From NCBI RefSeq assembly GCF_003002925.1, contig NZ_PVTK01000005.1, positions 124,001 to 188,000 on the forward strand: a stretch of DNA of 64,000 nucleotides. The letters run 5' to 3'. This document shows, in pieces, positions 1 to 8,810 of this stretch (the first letter of the stretch is position 1; each line of letters opens with the position of its first letter). Both the position numbers and the translations under genes were made by a program. The DNA is from Vreelandella songnenensis. GTDB taxonomy: Bacteria > Pseudomonadota > Gammaproteobacteria > Pseudomonadales > Halomonadaceae. The notes under the pieces are model-generated. The model was not told the DNA's origin and did not search any database. It was given only the letters and a program-made list of their open reading frames with translations.

Positions 1-2
1 AC

Positions 3-1007
3 GTGCAGGCGGTGAAAGGTGTGGATCTCGCGGTTGAAGACGGCGAGTTCGTGGTGCTGGTAGGCCCGTCAGGCTGCGGTAAATCCACACTCTTGCGCAT
101 GGTGGCTGGGCTCGAGACGATTTCCGAAGGCACGCTGAAGATCGGTGATCGGGTGGTCAACACGCTCGAACCCGCCGAGCGCGATATCGCCATGGTGTTC
201 CAGAACTACGCGCTCTACCCGCACATGACGGTGTACCAGAACCTCGCCTACGGGCTGAAAAACCGCGGCTTCAAGAAGCCGGTGATCGAAGAGCGCGTAC
301 AGAAAGCGGCCAAGATGCTCGAAATCGAGGATTTTCTTTCGCGCAAGCCGCGCAATCTTTCCGGCGGCCAGCGCCAGCGCGTGGCCATGGGCCGGGCATT
401 GGTGCGCGAGCCCGCCGCTTTCCTGTTCGATGAGCCGCTCTCCAACCTGGATGCCAAGCTGCGCGTGCAGATGCGCGTGGAGATCCGAAAACTCCAGCGG
501 CGGCTCAAGACCACAAGCCTCTACGTCACCCACGATCAGCTGGAAGCCATGACCCTGGGCGACCGGCTGGTGGTGTTGAACGGCGGCTTGATCGAGCAGG
601 TGGGCACGCCCATGGAGATTTACGCCCGCCCGGCGTCGATGTTCGTGGCAGGCTTTATCGGCTCCCCGGCGATGAACATGGTGCCCATCGAGTACCTCTC
701 GAGCCGCGGTGCACGAGAGCTGCTGGTGGATTTGCCACCCGAGACCGATATCGTCGGCATTCGCCCGGATGACATGCGCCTGTCACCTCCCGAGACCCCG
801 CACCTGGTGGTCGAATCAACGCTCGAGCTTTTCGAGGCTGCCGGGGCCGAGAGCCATCTCTACGTACGCCTTGCCGAGAGCGAGCAGCCCACGGTGATTC
901 GGGTCAGCGGTCAGCCGCCGGTCAATGAAGGCGAAACGCTGCGCTTTTATGTTACCCGCGAAGCGCTTCATCCTTTCAACAGCGACACCGGTCAACGCAC
1001 GGGTTAG
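3..1007 (+). CDS. ugpC: ABC transporter ATPase, UgpC/MalK type (5' partial)
   Basis: Cytoplasmic ATPase subunit that powers a carbohydrate or glycerol-3-phosphate importer. The visible part shows Walker [10 protein letters not shown] (residues 21-29 of the visible protein), a Q-loop near 67, the LSGGQ signature at 119-123 and Walker B FLFDEP at 140-145. A C-terminal regulatory (TOBE-like) domain follows from about residue 220. The ending [10 protein letters not shown] closely resembles the C-terminus of E. coli UgpC, so sn-glycerol-3-phosphate or a glycerophosphodiester is the best substrate guess; other CUT1 substrates (maltose, trehalose) cannot be excluded. The reading frame is open at the window edge and the first codon seen is GTG, so the true start and the partner genes (binding protein, two permeases) lie to the left. 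It converges on the nucleotidase gene, 12 bp apart. Confidence 0.85.
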   Translation: MQAVKGVDLAVEDGEFVVLVGPSGCGKSTLLRMVAGLETISEGTLKIGDRVVNTLEPAERDIAMVFQNYALYPHMTVYQNLAYGLKNRGFKKPVIEERVQKAAKMLEIEDFLSRKPRNLSGGQRQRVAMGRALVREPAAFLFDEPLSNLDAKLRVQMRVEIRKLQRRLKTTSLYVTHDQLEAMTLGDRLVVLNGGLIEQVGTPMEIYARPASMFVAGFIGSPAMNMVPIEYLSSRGARELLVDLPPETDIVGIRPDDMRLSPPETPHLVVESTLELFEAAGAESHLYVRLAESEQPTVIRVSGQPPVNEGETLRFYVTREALHPFNSDTGQRTG

Positions 1008-1013
1008 CGCCTT

Positions 1014-1031
1014 GCCCGCCTACGGGCGGGC
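1014..1031. terminator. GC hairpin between convergent genes
   Basis: GCCCGCC (1014-1020) and GGCGGGC (1025-1031) form a 7-bp stem closed by a TACG loop, which on the plus strand belongs to the very stable UNCG tetraloop class. It lies directly after the ugpC stop and covers the stop codon of the convergent nucleotidase gene. No T-run follows, so its strength as an intrinsic terminator is uncertain. Confidence 0.5.
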
Positions 1032-2663
1032 GATATCCTTGAGGCGCCCTTCCACCTGATACGCCACCTCGCCTGACGAGACCAGGTAGTCGCGCAGCAT
1101 CTCCCAGTCGGTATTGCCGACGATATGGCTGCGGTCGTCATCATGGGCGGCCTCGAGCGCTGCGTGGCTATCGCCGCCGGCGGCGGTGAAGTTGTTGGTG
1201 GCGATGGTATAGGTGCGCGCCGGGTCAATGGCCTGCAGCTCGCCATTTTCAGTCACTTTCAGGCTCACCACGCGCTCGCCAGGGGGCTGGCGGCTGTCAT
1301 ACTCAACCTCGGTGCCGCGAGAAATCTGCAAGAAGGCGCCGCTCTCTTCCGGAGCATTGGCGAGCGCGATCTCGAAGGTTTCCAGAAGCTCCGCGCCGGT
1401 CACGTCCATCAGCGTCAACCGATTGCCGAAAGGCTGTACGGCGATCAGCTCGCCCACGGTGACCTCTCCCGCCGCCACCGGCTCACGAATGCCGCCGCCG
1501 TTTTGCAGCGCCAGTACCGTCTCCGGGTTCACTCGGCGGGCGGCGGCCAGCTGGCCATCGGCAATCAGGTTGCCAAGGGCGGTTTCATCGGCGCGTACGC
1601 TCGTTTCATCCCCCTTGCCGTGGCGCGGGTTGGGAAGCGCCTGTACCAGGTGGACACCCACTTGGGTATCGCGTACTTCTTCGATGCGCGCGGTGTAAGG
1701 CGCGAGCATCGCGGCCGCCTGGGCGTCGGGTTCGAAGTCCTCGGTGGCGAGCAGCTCACCCGTGGCGTCCGTCACCACGCCGTCGTCATCGAAGGTGACC
1801 TGCATCACGCCGAGATACTTGCCGTACTCGTTCGCCTGGCCGATCACGGTGGGCGCCTTGGCCTCGCCCAGGTCGTTTTCGGCCATGATCACCGGCGATG
1901 CCAGGCGCGTATGGCTGTGCCCGCCGATGATGACGTCGATACCTTCCACGTGCTGGGCAAGCAGTACGTCGTTACCCACCGCCGGGTCGCTGTCGTAACC
2001 CAGATGCGTCAGTGCGACGATCTTGTTCACCCCTTGGGCTTCGAACGCTGCCACCATCGCTTCAGCCGCTTCGCGGTAGTCGCCGATGGTGACGTTGCCG
2101 GGGCTTGAGACGGTGTCGCTTGATTGCGTGCTCAGCCCGAAGATACCGATGCGCTCGCCGTCCTGCTCGACGACGATGCCATCGTACAGATGGCCCGGCT
2201 GGGGTTTAAGTTCAGGCTCGCCGTTGATCGAATCACCCAGCAGCTCACCAAATTCGGGGGCGGCAGAGAAGTCCAGGTTCGCGCCCAGAATGGGAAAGTC
2301 CGCCGCCTCGAACAGGGCCACCAGCGCCTGGTGGCCCTGCTCGGGTTCGTTCAGGTCGAACTCGTGATTGCCGGGTACGAAGGCGTCATAGCCCATCAGG
2401 TTCATGAATTCGACGGCGTCCTGCCCCCGGTACTCGTTGAAATAGAGCGTGCCCGAAAAGATATCCCCGGCATCCAGCAGCAGGCCGTCGCCGAAGCGTT
2501 CGCGCGCATCCGCCAGCGCGCTGATCAGCTGTGGGTAGCTGTCGGTGCGCCCGTGCAGGTCGTTGGTGTGGAAGAGGGTCAGCGTATAGGGAGCGGCCGT
2601 GGCCGAGGAGCCGAACAGCCCAAGCGCGACGCCTAGCGCAAGGGCATGGGGGGTAACGCGCAT
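1020..2663 (-). CDS. Periplasmic 5'-nucleotidase / bifunctional metallophosphatase
   Basis: Secreted dinuclear-metal phosphoesterase of the UshA/CpdB superfamily, 547 residues. A signal peptide (about residues 1-23, cleavage after ATA-A) precedes the metallophosphatase domain with HTNDLHG (32-38), DAGD (64-67), GNHEFD (98-103), a LTHLG motif and GGHSHT. The C-terminal 5'-nucleotidase domain shows NGGGIR and NNFTAAGGD, the nucleotide-recognising part. It probably hydrolyses extracellular nucleotides or sugar nucleotides to salvage nucleosides and phosphate. The start is supported by AAGGAA 8 bp upstream. Whether it acts as UshA (UDP-sugar hydrolase) or as a broader 5'-nucleotidase cannot be told from sequence alone. 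It is a single gene with no obvious operon partner. Confidence 0.88.
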   Translation of the reverse strand: MRVTPHALALGVALGLFGSSATAAPYTLTLFHTNDLHGRTDSYPQLISALADARERFGDGLLLDAGDIFSGTLYFNEYRGQDAVEFMNLMGYDAFVPGNHEFDLNEPEQGHQALVALFEAADFPILGANLDFSAAPEFGELLGDSINGEPELKPQPGHLYDGIVVEQDGERIGIFGLSTQSSDTVSSPGNVTIGDYREAAEAMVAAFEAQGVNKIVALTHLGYDSDPAVGNDVLLAQHVEGIDVIIGGHSHTRLASPVIMAENDLGEAKAPTVIGQANEYGKYLGVMQVTFDDDGVVTDATGELLATEDFEPDAQAAAMLAPYTARIEEVRDTQVGVHLVQALPNPRHGKGDETSVRADETALGNLIADGQLAAARRVNPETVLALQNGGGIREPVAAGEVTVGELIAVQPFGNRLTLMDVTGAELLETFEIALANAPEESGAFLQISRGTEVEYDSRQPPGERVVSLKVTENGELQAIDPARTYTIATNNFTAAGGDSHAALEAAHDDDRSHIVGNTDWEMLRDYLVSSGEVAYQVEGRLKDIARP

Positions 2664-2783
2664 CAGCAGAATTCCTTTTATAAGGTTTGATTAACCACGT
2701 TAGCCTGCTCTTGCCCCCGAGCAAACCACTGCGCCTGTTTTTTTGACATACAGCGCTGAGTTTCTAGGCTTAGAGGCATACGC

Positions 2784-2801
2784 AATCTAAGACTTTAGAT
2801 T
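2784..2801. promoter_or_regulatory. Inverted repeat before aldo/keto reductase gene
   Basis: AATCTAA (2784-2790), spacer GACT, TTAGATT (2795-2801): a perfect 7-bp inverted repeat about 35 bp upstream of the reductase start. A TTGACA hexamer lies at 2743-2748 but I see no convincing -10 element at normal spacing. It could be an operator for a dimeric repressor or activator; the regulator is unknown. Confidence 0.35.
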
Positions 2802-2835
2802 AACGCCACGTTCGATCAACAGGGAAGCTATCGAA

Positions 2836-3915
2836 ATGAAATATCGTCCTCTAGGCAATTCAGGGCTGCTGGTATCTGAAATCGTGCTGGGTACCGTGCC
2901 GTTTGGCGGCAGCGGCGGTTTCGAGAAGGCGGCCAGCGTCGATGTAGAAGGCGCACGGCGCCAGATCGACATGGCCATCGATGCCGGCGTCAACCTGATC
3001 GATACCGCCGATCTCTACTCCATGGGCGAGTCCGAGGAGATTGTCGGCAAGGCGCTGGGCGACAAGCGTAACGACATCATTCTGGCCTCCAAGGCGCGCA
3101 GCCCCTTGGGCGACAACCCCAACCACAGCGGATTTTCGCGCTACCACCTGATCAACGCCTGTGAAGCAAGCTTGAAGCGCCTGGGCACCGACCATATCGA
3201 CCTGTACCAGATGCACAACTGGGACGGCGTCACGCCGGTCGAGGAGATGCTCTACGCGCTGGACCACCTGGTGCAAAGCGGCAAGATCCGCTACTACGGC
3301 ACGTCCAACTTTACCGGTTGGCAGATGATGAAGACCATCGGCAAGGCCGAGCTGCATAACCTGGCCGGGCCCATCAGTCAGCAGATCTACTACACCCCGG
3401 AGTCCCGCGAGGCCGAGTACGAGCTGATGCCGCTGGCGATCGATCAGAACATCGGTACGCTGGTCTGGGGGCCGCTGGGAGAAGGCGTGTTCAACGGCAA
3501 AGTGCGCCGCGGTCAGAAGGCCCCGGAAGGTACCCGCCAAGGCAACGGCTGGCCCGAGCCCTATATCCACGACATGGAGCGCGCTTACGACATCATCGAG
3601 CTTCTGGCCGAGATTGCCGAGACGCACAACACGTCCATTCCACGCACGTGCCTTGCCTGGCTGAAGGACCGCCCGGGCGTGACGTCGCTGATCGTGGGGG
3701 CGCGCAGCGAAGAGCACCTGAAGGACGACCTGGCAGCCGCCGAGCTTGCGCTGAGTGGTGAAGAGATCGAGCGTATCGAAGCCGCCACGCGCCCGGCACC
3801 GCAGTATCCCTACTGGCACCGCGTGGTGGCCGGCATGGACCGTATCGACAAGGCAGAAAAACCGTTTATCGATAACTACCGCAAGACCATCGATAACCGC
3901 CGCGACGAACGCTAA
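2836..3915 (+). CDS. Aldo/keto reductase
   Basis: NAD(P)H-dependent cytosolic oxidoreductase of the aldo/keto reductase superfamily, 359 residues, TIM-barrel fold. The catalytic tetrad is visible: D56 in LIDTADLY, Y61, K86 in LASKARS and H127 in YQMHNWD. The cofactor-binding C-terminal part shows GARSEEHLKDDL. Among close types it looks like the YajO/Tas or AKR11-14 groups rather than a sugar reductase. Substrate unknown; typical roles are carbonyl detoxification or reduction of sugar-derived ketones. It stands alone between divergent and convergent neighbours, with a perfect inverted repeat just upstream that may be its operator. Confidence 0.85.
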   Translation: MKYRPLGNSGLLVSEIVLGTVPFGGSGGFEKAASVDVEGARRQIDMAIDAGVNLIDTADLYSMGESEEIVGKALGDKRNDIILASKARSPLGDNPNHSGFSRYHLINACEASLKRLGTDHIDLYQMHNWDGVTPVEEMLYALDHLVQSGKIRYYGTSNFTGWQMMKTIGKAELHNLAGPISQQIYYTPESREAEYELMPLAIDQNIGTLVWGPLGEGVFNGKVRRGQKAPEGTRQGNGWPEPYIHDMERAYDIIELLAEIAETHNTSIPRTCLAWLKDRPGVTSLIVGARSEEHLKDDLAAAELALSGEEIERIEAATRPAPQYPYWHRVVAGMDRIDKAEKPFIDNYRKTIDNRRDER

Positions 3916-3932
3916 TCGCGCAACGCCAAAAA

Positions 3933-3958
3933 GTCGGTATGGCGCATGCCATACCGAC
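3933..3958 (-). terminator. Intrinsic terminator of porin gene
   Basis: GTCGGTATGGC (3933-3943), GCAT loop, GCCATACCGAC (3948-3958): a perfect 11-bp stem. An A-run at 3928-3932 reads as a T-run after the hairpin on the minus strand, so it best terminates the leftward porin transcript. It may also stop the rightward reductase transcript. Confidence 0.8.
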
Positions 3959-4017
3959 CAAAGATCGGAACAAGTCTTTAACTGCTGTCTTCAACTACCA
4001 AGGAACCTGGGCGCTGC

Positions 4018-5019
4018 CTAGAAGTGGTAACGCGCGCCGAACGCGTAGTACAGATCGTCTTCGTAGTTATTGATCGCGTCCAGATCCGCGTCATTCAGCT
4101 CGATAAAGGTATCCAGGCTGCTGGAAACCTTATACAGCGCACCGGCAGCCCAGGCGTTGCGGCTGGCGTCACGGTTGTCCGGGTCGATATTGTAGTAATC
4201 GGCATACAGCTTCCACGAATCGATGATGTAGGTGGCACCTACGCCGATCTTGTCGAAACCTCCACCGTAGACGTCGCTATCGCCACGGGTTTCGTAACCT
4301 ACGCGGGCCGCGAATGCGTCGTTGACTTCAAACGCGCCGGTCGCGCCATAACGCGTCTTGCCGTTGCCGCCGCCACGCAGGGTATCTTCAACATAACCAA
4401 TGGCCAGACGGGCCGGGCCGGTGGAGTAGACAAGGCCGCCTTGAGTGGCGATGACGCTGCCTTCATCGGTTTGATCTGCTTCTGTCAGGCCGCGCTCGGA
4501 GAAGTGCTTGGCCGAAATGACGGCCTGGAAACCGTTCAGTTCCGGCGTCTTGTAGCCCAGTGAGTCACCACGGGCCTGTACGCCGCCACCGGCAAACTCA
4601 TAGCCGCGCTCAACGTAGACGTCGAACGGCGTCATGATGTAGTTGTCGTAGAAACTGTTGTAGTTACCCGCCATGAACGTACCGAACTGCTCACTTTCCA
4701 GACCCAGGTAGCTGTTGCGCACTTCATCAAAGCCCGGGCGGCTGCGCTCATCGCCTTGGAAGCGCCACTCTACGCGGGCAAAGGCACGCAGGTCAGGGGT
4801 GATCTGGTGGCCGGCCGTGAAGCGCAGGCGTGAACCGAAGTTGCGGAACTCTTCGCCGTTATCGACACCGTTTTTAGCGCCACCGCCATCAAACCCCATG
4901 GCAATACGGCCATAGATATCCAGCGTGGTGCCATCCTGGTCGTATACCATGGCCGCCTGAGCGGCGCTGGCACCCAACAAGCCGCAAATACCCAGCGCCA
5001 GTGTCGTCTTCTTGAACAT
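4018..5019 (-). CDS. Outer-membrane porin (OmpC/OmpF-like)
   Basis: General diffusion porin of 333 residues. A signal peptide (about 1-22, ending SAAQA) is followed by alternating amphipathic beta strands, starting with the porin-typical YGRIAMGFDGGG, and by conserved SRLRF and GARYHF; the chain ends in the terminal phenylalanine needed for BAM-mediated assembly. The mature protein is rich in Asp/Glu, as in porins of moderate halophiles. Expected to form trimeric 16-strand barrels passing small polar solutes. The start has AAGGGA upstream. It has its own long AT-rich leader and a strong terminator, which fits a highly expressed single-gene unit. Confidence 0.9.
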   Translation of the reverse strand: MFKKTTLALGICGLLGASAAQAAMVYDQDGTTLDIYGRIAMGFDGGGAKNGVDNGEEFRNFGSRLRFTAGHQITPDLRAFARVEWRFQGDERSRPGFDEVRNSYLGLESEQFGTFMAGNYNSFYDNYIMTPFDVYVERGYEFAGGGVQARGDSLGYKTPELNGFQAVISAKHFSERGLTEADQTDEGSVIATQGGLVYSTGPARLAIGYVEDTLRGGGNGKTRYGATGAFEVNDAFAARVGYETRGDSDVYGGGFDKIGVGATYIIDSWKLYADYYNIDPDNRDASRNAWAAGALYKVSSSLDTFIELNDADLDAINNYEDDLYYAFGARYHF

Positions 5020-5349
5020 GTCTGATCCCTTCGAAATAAAAATAATTAATTTTTTTAGGCGTTCATGTTTAGTCCGGCAGAGACCACGTCATGGCCTGCC
5101 TCGACGCTGCGAATATTAGAGGGGATATATTTCAGTTCGCTTAACGTTTTATTAATTAATAACTTGAAAGAATTATTTAAACTTTCACAGAAAAGCCGCA
5201 TGCACTTAATAAGAAAATGCTAATAGGAAAACAGGGGGGAAACTAAGTATTCCTTGTCCTTTTGTCATCACTTGGTCACTCGCCTGACTTGGCAGTGTCA
5301 CCGTCTCTGGCCACACTGAATCAAAATGTGAGCAAGGGACGGATCGCTT
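5020..5349. other. AT-rich divergent promoter region
   Basis: A 330-bp gap between the leftward porin gene and the rightward glycosyltransferase gene, with AT-rich stretches near 5038-5060 and 5140-5215. It must carry promoters for both genes, but I could not fix either with confidence and see no gene in it. Confidence 0.5.
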
Positions 5350-6513
5350 ATGCGGCTTTGCATTGTTAGCGAAACATGGGCACCGGAGATTAACGGGGTG
5401 GCGCATACGTTGAGCCGATTGCATCAGGAGCTCTTTCGCCAAGGTGTCTGCGTGGACGTGATTCGTCCCCGACCACGCGTCACGGCGCCGGCGGCCAACG
5501 TGGAGCAGGAGCTGCAGGTCAATTGCTGCGCCATGCCGGGCTATAAGGATGTTCAGGTCGGTTTGACGCGCCCCTCTACCCTTAAGCGCTTCTGGCGCGA
5601 GCACCGCCCAAGCGTGGTGTACCTGGCCACCCAAGGCCCGCTCGGCTGGGCGGCGCGCCAGGCCGCTCGTCAGTTGAACATTCCCCTGGTGGCTGGCTGG
5701 CATACCAATTTTGACCACTACTGCCACGACTATGGCGTGCCTTGGCTGGCCTCGGCCACGCGGCGCTATCTGCGCTACTTTCATAACGGCTGCGAGATGA
5801 CGCTGGTGCCCACCCGCCTTCAGGCCCAGGCCCTGCGGGAGCAGGGTATCCACGATGTCCATGTCATGGCACGGGGGATCGAGGGCGAACGCTTCTCACC
5901 GGCCCACCGCGATATGGCCTTGCGCCAGCAGTGGGGGGTGAGCCTCCATCAGCCGGTAGCCCTTTACGTGGGCCGCCTGGCACTCGAGAAAAACCTGACG
6001 CTGCTGCAGGAAACCCTGCAGGCCATGCGCGAGGTGCGCCCGGATATGGCCCAGGTGATCGTGGGCGACGGCCCGGCCCGCGCGCAGCTTGCGAAGGCGC
6101 TTCCCGAGGCGCACTTCACCGGTTTCGTGGAAAGGGAAGACCTTGCCCGCTACTACGCCAGCGCCGACCTGTTTATCTTCCCTTCGCTTTCTGAAACCTG
6201 GGGCAACGTGGTCGCCGAGGCCATGGCGAGCGGCCTGGCAGTGGTGGCTTACCGCCATGCGGCCAGCGCCGAGCTGATCGAAAGCGGTCAGAACGGCATT
6301 ACCGTGGCACCGGAAGACAGTGAGGCCTTTCAGCAGGCAGCCGTTGAGCTATGCCAGCACCCGGCCGACTACGCAAGGCTTGGCCGTGTTGCGCGTCTGC
6401 GGGCGCTTGAGCAGAGCTGGACAGGTATTGCCGACCAGTTCCTGCAGTACCTTCACCAGGCCCAGGAGGCTTACCATGCGCCCACGCCCGCTTGTCGTGT
6501 TCGATCGTCTTGA
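5350..6513 (+). CDS. GT4-family glycosyltransferase
   Basis: GT-B fold glycosyltransferase, 387 residues. The N-terminal domain opens with VSETWAPEINGVAHTL, typical of the MgtA/PimB-like mannosyl- or glucosyltransferase group. The C-terminal nucleotide-sugar domain shows YVGRLALEKNL and the E-x7-E type SETWGNVVAEAMASG. No transmembrane helix; it probably works at the inner face of the membrane. Its last 38 bp overlap the start of a PAP2 phosphatase gene, so the two are translationally coupled. Similar enzymes transfer mannose or glucose to diacylglycerol or phosphatidylinositol; a glycolipid role is an inference from the partner. Confidence 0.82.
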   Translation: MRLCIVSETWAPEINGVAHTLSRLHQELFRQGVCVDVIRPRPRVTAPAANVEQELQVNCCAMPGYKDVQVGLTRPSTLKRFWREHRPSVVYLATQGPLGWAARQAARQLNIPLVAGWHTNFDHYCHDYGVPWLASATRRYLRYFHNGCEMTLVPTRLQAQALREQGIHDVHVMARGIEGERFSPAHRDMALRQQWGVSLHQPVALYVGRLALEKNLTLLQETLQAMREVRPDMAQVIVGDGPARAQLAKALPEAHFTGFVEREDLARYYASADLFIFPSLSETWGNVVAEAMASGLAVVAYRHAASAELIESGQNGITVAPEDSEAFQQAAVELCQHPADYARLGRVARLRALEQSWTGIADQFLQYLHQAQEAYHAPTPACRVRSS

Positions 6514-7015
6514 TCTCTGGGAGTGGCAGCTTTGCCAGCGCGTTACCCGGCTGAACCTGTTCCGCCCCTGGCGGATCGCGCTTCAGACCGCCAGCCGTAT
6601 GGGCGACTGGCCGGTGTGGGTGCTGCTGATCGCCGCCCAGCCCTGGCTGCAGCCCAACGGTAGCTGGCACATGCTGCAGTATGCCGGCATCGCGCTACTG
6701 GCCATGGTGGTGTACCGGTTGATCAAGACGCGCCTGTGCCGCGAGCGGCCATTCATCACTTATCTCGGCGGCGTGCACTGCGGCGAACCGGCCCGCGACC
6801 GCTATAGCTTCCCAAGCGGGCACACCATGCATGCCGTGCTGTTCAGCGTACTGGTGGCCGCCCATACGCCATGGCTGCTGCCTATCGTGCTGCCCTTGGC
6901 GCTGCTGATTGCCATCTCCCGCGTGGGCCTTGGCCTGCACTACATCAGCGATGTCATCGCCGGCGGCGCCATTGGCTATGGCTTTGCTTTTCTTAGCCTT
7001 TATTGGATGGGGTGA
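6476..7015 (+). CDS. PAP2-family membrane phosphatase
   Basis: Integral-membrane acid phosphatase of the PAP2 superfamily, 179 residues, with about five hydrophobic segments. The three family motifs are present: K84 to R91-P92 in KTRLCRERP, PSGH at 113-116, and SR (148-149) with H155 and D159. Family members dephosphorylate phosphatidic acid, phosphatidylglycerophosphate or undecaprenyl pyrophosphate. The start chosen is the ATG 6 bp after a perfect AGGAGG (6464-6469), inside the end of the glycosyltransferase gene; a longer reading frame starts at 6320 but lacks a ribosome site. Coupling to a glycosyltransferase suggests it supplies or trims a lipid substrate for glycosylation. Confidence 0.85.
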   Translation: MRPRPLVVFDRLDLWEWQLCQRVTRLNLFRPWRIALQTASRMGDWPVWVLLIAAQPWLQPNGSWHMLQYAGIALLAMVVYRLIKTRLCRERPFITYLGGVHCGEPARDRYSFPSGHTMHAVLFSVLVAAHTPWLLPIVLPLALLIAISRVGLGLHYISDVIAGGAIGYGFAFLSLYWMG

Positions 7016-7122
7016 AGTAAACTTTTCGCCATTTCAAGCATTAGACGCTAGATTTAGACCAACCAAGTCATTTAACGGTCTTGCCAGGCTTATGGCCCCG
7101 GCATTCATTAGGGAGCGATGTA

Positions 7123-8568
7123 ATGACCATGACGGTTGGCGAACTCTTTATAGCGCTGGTAATCATCGCGCTGGCCCTGGTGGTCAGTAACGCGCTGCGC
7201 CTGAAACTTGCCTGGCTGCGCAAGCTGTTCATGCCAAGCTCGGTGATTGCCGGGCTGATTCTTTTACTGCTGGGGCCGGATGTCATCGGCCGTCTGATAC
7301 CTACCCTGTTTGAAGATAGCCCTGGCCTGTTTCCTGCCTACGTGCAGGAGAGCTGGTCGGCGCTTCCCGGGCTCTTGATCAACGTGGTATTTGCCGCGCT
7401 GTTTATCGGTAAAGCCATTCCCGGCCTCAAGACGATCTGGATGCGCGCGGGCCCACAGGTGGTGGTAGGCCAGACCATGGCCTGGGGGCAGTATGTGGTG
7501 GGGCTTACTCTGGCATTACTGGTACTGGCACCGCTGTTCAACATGAACCCGATGGTAGGCGCACTGATCGAGATCGGCTTTGAAGGCGGCCACGGTACGG
7601 CGGCAGGCATGGCCGACACCTTTGCCGACCTGGGCTTTGAAGAAGGCGCCGATCTGGCGCTGGGGCTCGCCACGGTCGGGATCGTCTCGGGCGTACTGAT
7701 CGGCACACTGATGATCAACATTGCCGCGCGCCGGGGGCTGATTACCCCCAGCAAGGAGAGCGATGACCCTGACGACCTGATGCGCGAAGATGAGCGCCCC
7801 TCTACCGAAGAATTCAGCGAGTTCAAGAAAGACCTCACCCATGAAGCCGGCACCACCGACCCGCTGAGCCTGCACATTGGCCTGGTGGGCATCGCCATCT
7901 TGATAGGCTGGCTGCTGCTTTCCGGCTTGCAGTGGGTCGAGCAGGTCACCTGGGCGCGCAACGATGGCCTGGAGATACTCGCTCATGTGCCGCTCTTCCC
8001 CATTGCCATGATAGGCGGTGTCATCGTTCAACTGGTGATCACCCGCTTTGGCCTTGAGCATCATGTGTCTACCCGCACCATGGCCCGCATTGCCGGCACC
8101 GCGCTGGATTTCACTATCGTGGCGGCTCTCGCCACGCTTTCGCTGACCACCCTGGGCGACTACTTCCTGCCCTTCTTGCTGCTTTCAGTGGCGGGTATTG
8201 CCTGGGGGCTTTTCGTGCTTATCGTGATCGCCCCGCGGGTCATTCCGGAGAACTGGTTCGAGCGGGGCATCGGCGATTTTGGTCAGTCCATGGGCGTAAC
8301 GGTTACCGGCCTTTTACTGATGCGCATGGCGGACCCGAAAAACGAATCCGGCGCGTTCGAGAGCTTTGGCTACAAACAGCTCATGTTCGAGCCGGTGGTA
8401 GGCGGCGGGTTATTTACCGCCGCCGCGCTTCCGCTGATCGCCGAGTTCGGTGCGCTGGCCGTACTGATCTTCACCGGGGTCTTGACCCTTGGCTGGCTGG
8501 CCTTTGGACTGCTTTACTTTGGCCGCATGGTCCCTGAGCGCGGCAAAGGCCGCTGGAAGCAGCAGTAG
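7123..8568 (+). CDS. Sodium:glutamate symporter family (ESS/GltS-like)
   Basis: Multi-pass inner-membrane transporter, 481 residues, about 10-12 hydrophobic segments. Two inverted halves with glycine-rich re-entrant regions are visible (EIGFEGGHGTAAGMADTF and GDFGQSMGVTVTGLLLMR), which is the GltS signature. Expected to import glutamate or a related dicarboxylate with Na+, useful in a halophile both as nitrogen source and as solute. A charged loop around residues 210-245 separates the halves. The start chosen is the ATG after GGGAG (7111-7115); a frame extension to 7081 has no ribosome site. Ends shortly before a hairpin terminator. Confidence 0.85.
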   Translation: MTMTVGELFIALVIIALALVVSNALRLKLAWLRKLFMPSSVIAGLILLLLGPDVIGRLIPTLFEDSPGLFPAYVQESWSALPGLLINVVFAALFIGKAIPGLKTIWMRAGPQVVVGQTMAWGQYVVGLTLALLVLAPLFNMNPMVGALIEIGFEGGHGTAAGMADTFADLGFEEGADLALGLATVGIVSGVLIGTLMINIAARRGLITPSKESDDPDDLMREDERPSTEEFSEFKKDLTHEAGTTDPLSLHIGLVGIAILIGWLLLSGLQWVEQVTWARNDGLEILAHVPLFPIAMIGGVIVQLVITRFGLEHHVSTRTMARIAGTALDFTIVAALATLSLTTLGDYFLPFLLLSVAGIAWGLFVLIVIAPRVIPENWFERGIGDFGQSMGVTVTGLLLMRMADPKNESGAFESFGYKQLMFEPVVGGGLFTAAALPLIAEFGALAVLIFTGVLTLGWLAFGLLYFGRMVPERGKGRWKQQ

Positions 8569-8583
8569 CCTGCTGACAAGCAT

Positions 8584-8619
8584 AAAGCCCCATGCGTGCA
8601 AAGGCAGGCATGGGGCTTT
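8584..8619. terminator. Hairpin terminator after symporter gene
   Basis: AAAGCCCCATGC (8584-8595) pairs perfectly with GCATGGGGCTTT (8608-8619) across a 12-nt loop. It sits between the rightward symporter gene and a convergent small gene and can serve both directions; the trailing T-run is short. Confidence 0.75.
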
Positions 8620-8678
8620 AAGGGGACTACTGAAAAGGTACGGCGACAGTCTTAAATCAGGCTACCGACAGGTGACAA

Positions 8679-8810
8679 TCAAATATCAGGCGGTAGATCT
8701 TCCCTGTCTTCAGTGGCTACCATAAAAGAGGTCTTGAACATCATGTACAGCCCGATAGCAGAAAACCCCAAGAACAGCACGAACATGCATAACATCAGTA
8801 CCATTGCCAT
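8679..8810 (-). CDS. 43-residue single-pass membrane protein
   Basis: A short reading frame of 43 residues: a Met/Leu-rich hydrophobic segment (about residues 2-28, starting MAMVLMLCMFVLFLGF) followed by a charged tail (TEDREDLPPDI). A good ribosome site, CAGGGA, lies about 7 bp upstream of the ATG, and a bidirectional hairpin lies just downstream. It looks like the small membrane proteins found near transporters and respiratory enzymes, but I do not recognise the family. Whether it is translated is unproven. It converges on the symporter gene and could act on that transporter or on something unrelated. Confidence 0.5.
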   Translation of the reverse strand: MAMVLMLCMFVLFLGFSAIGLYMMFKTSFMVATEDREDLPPDI

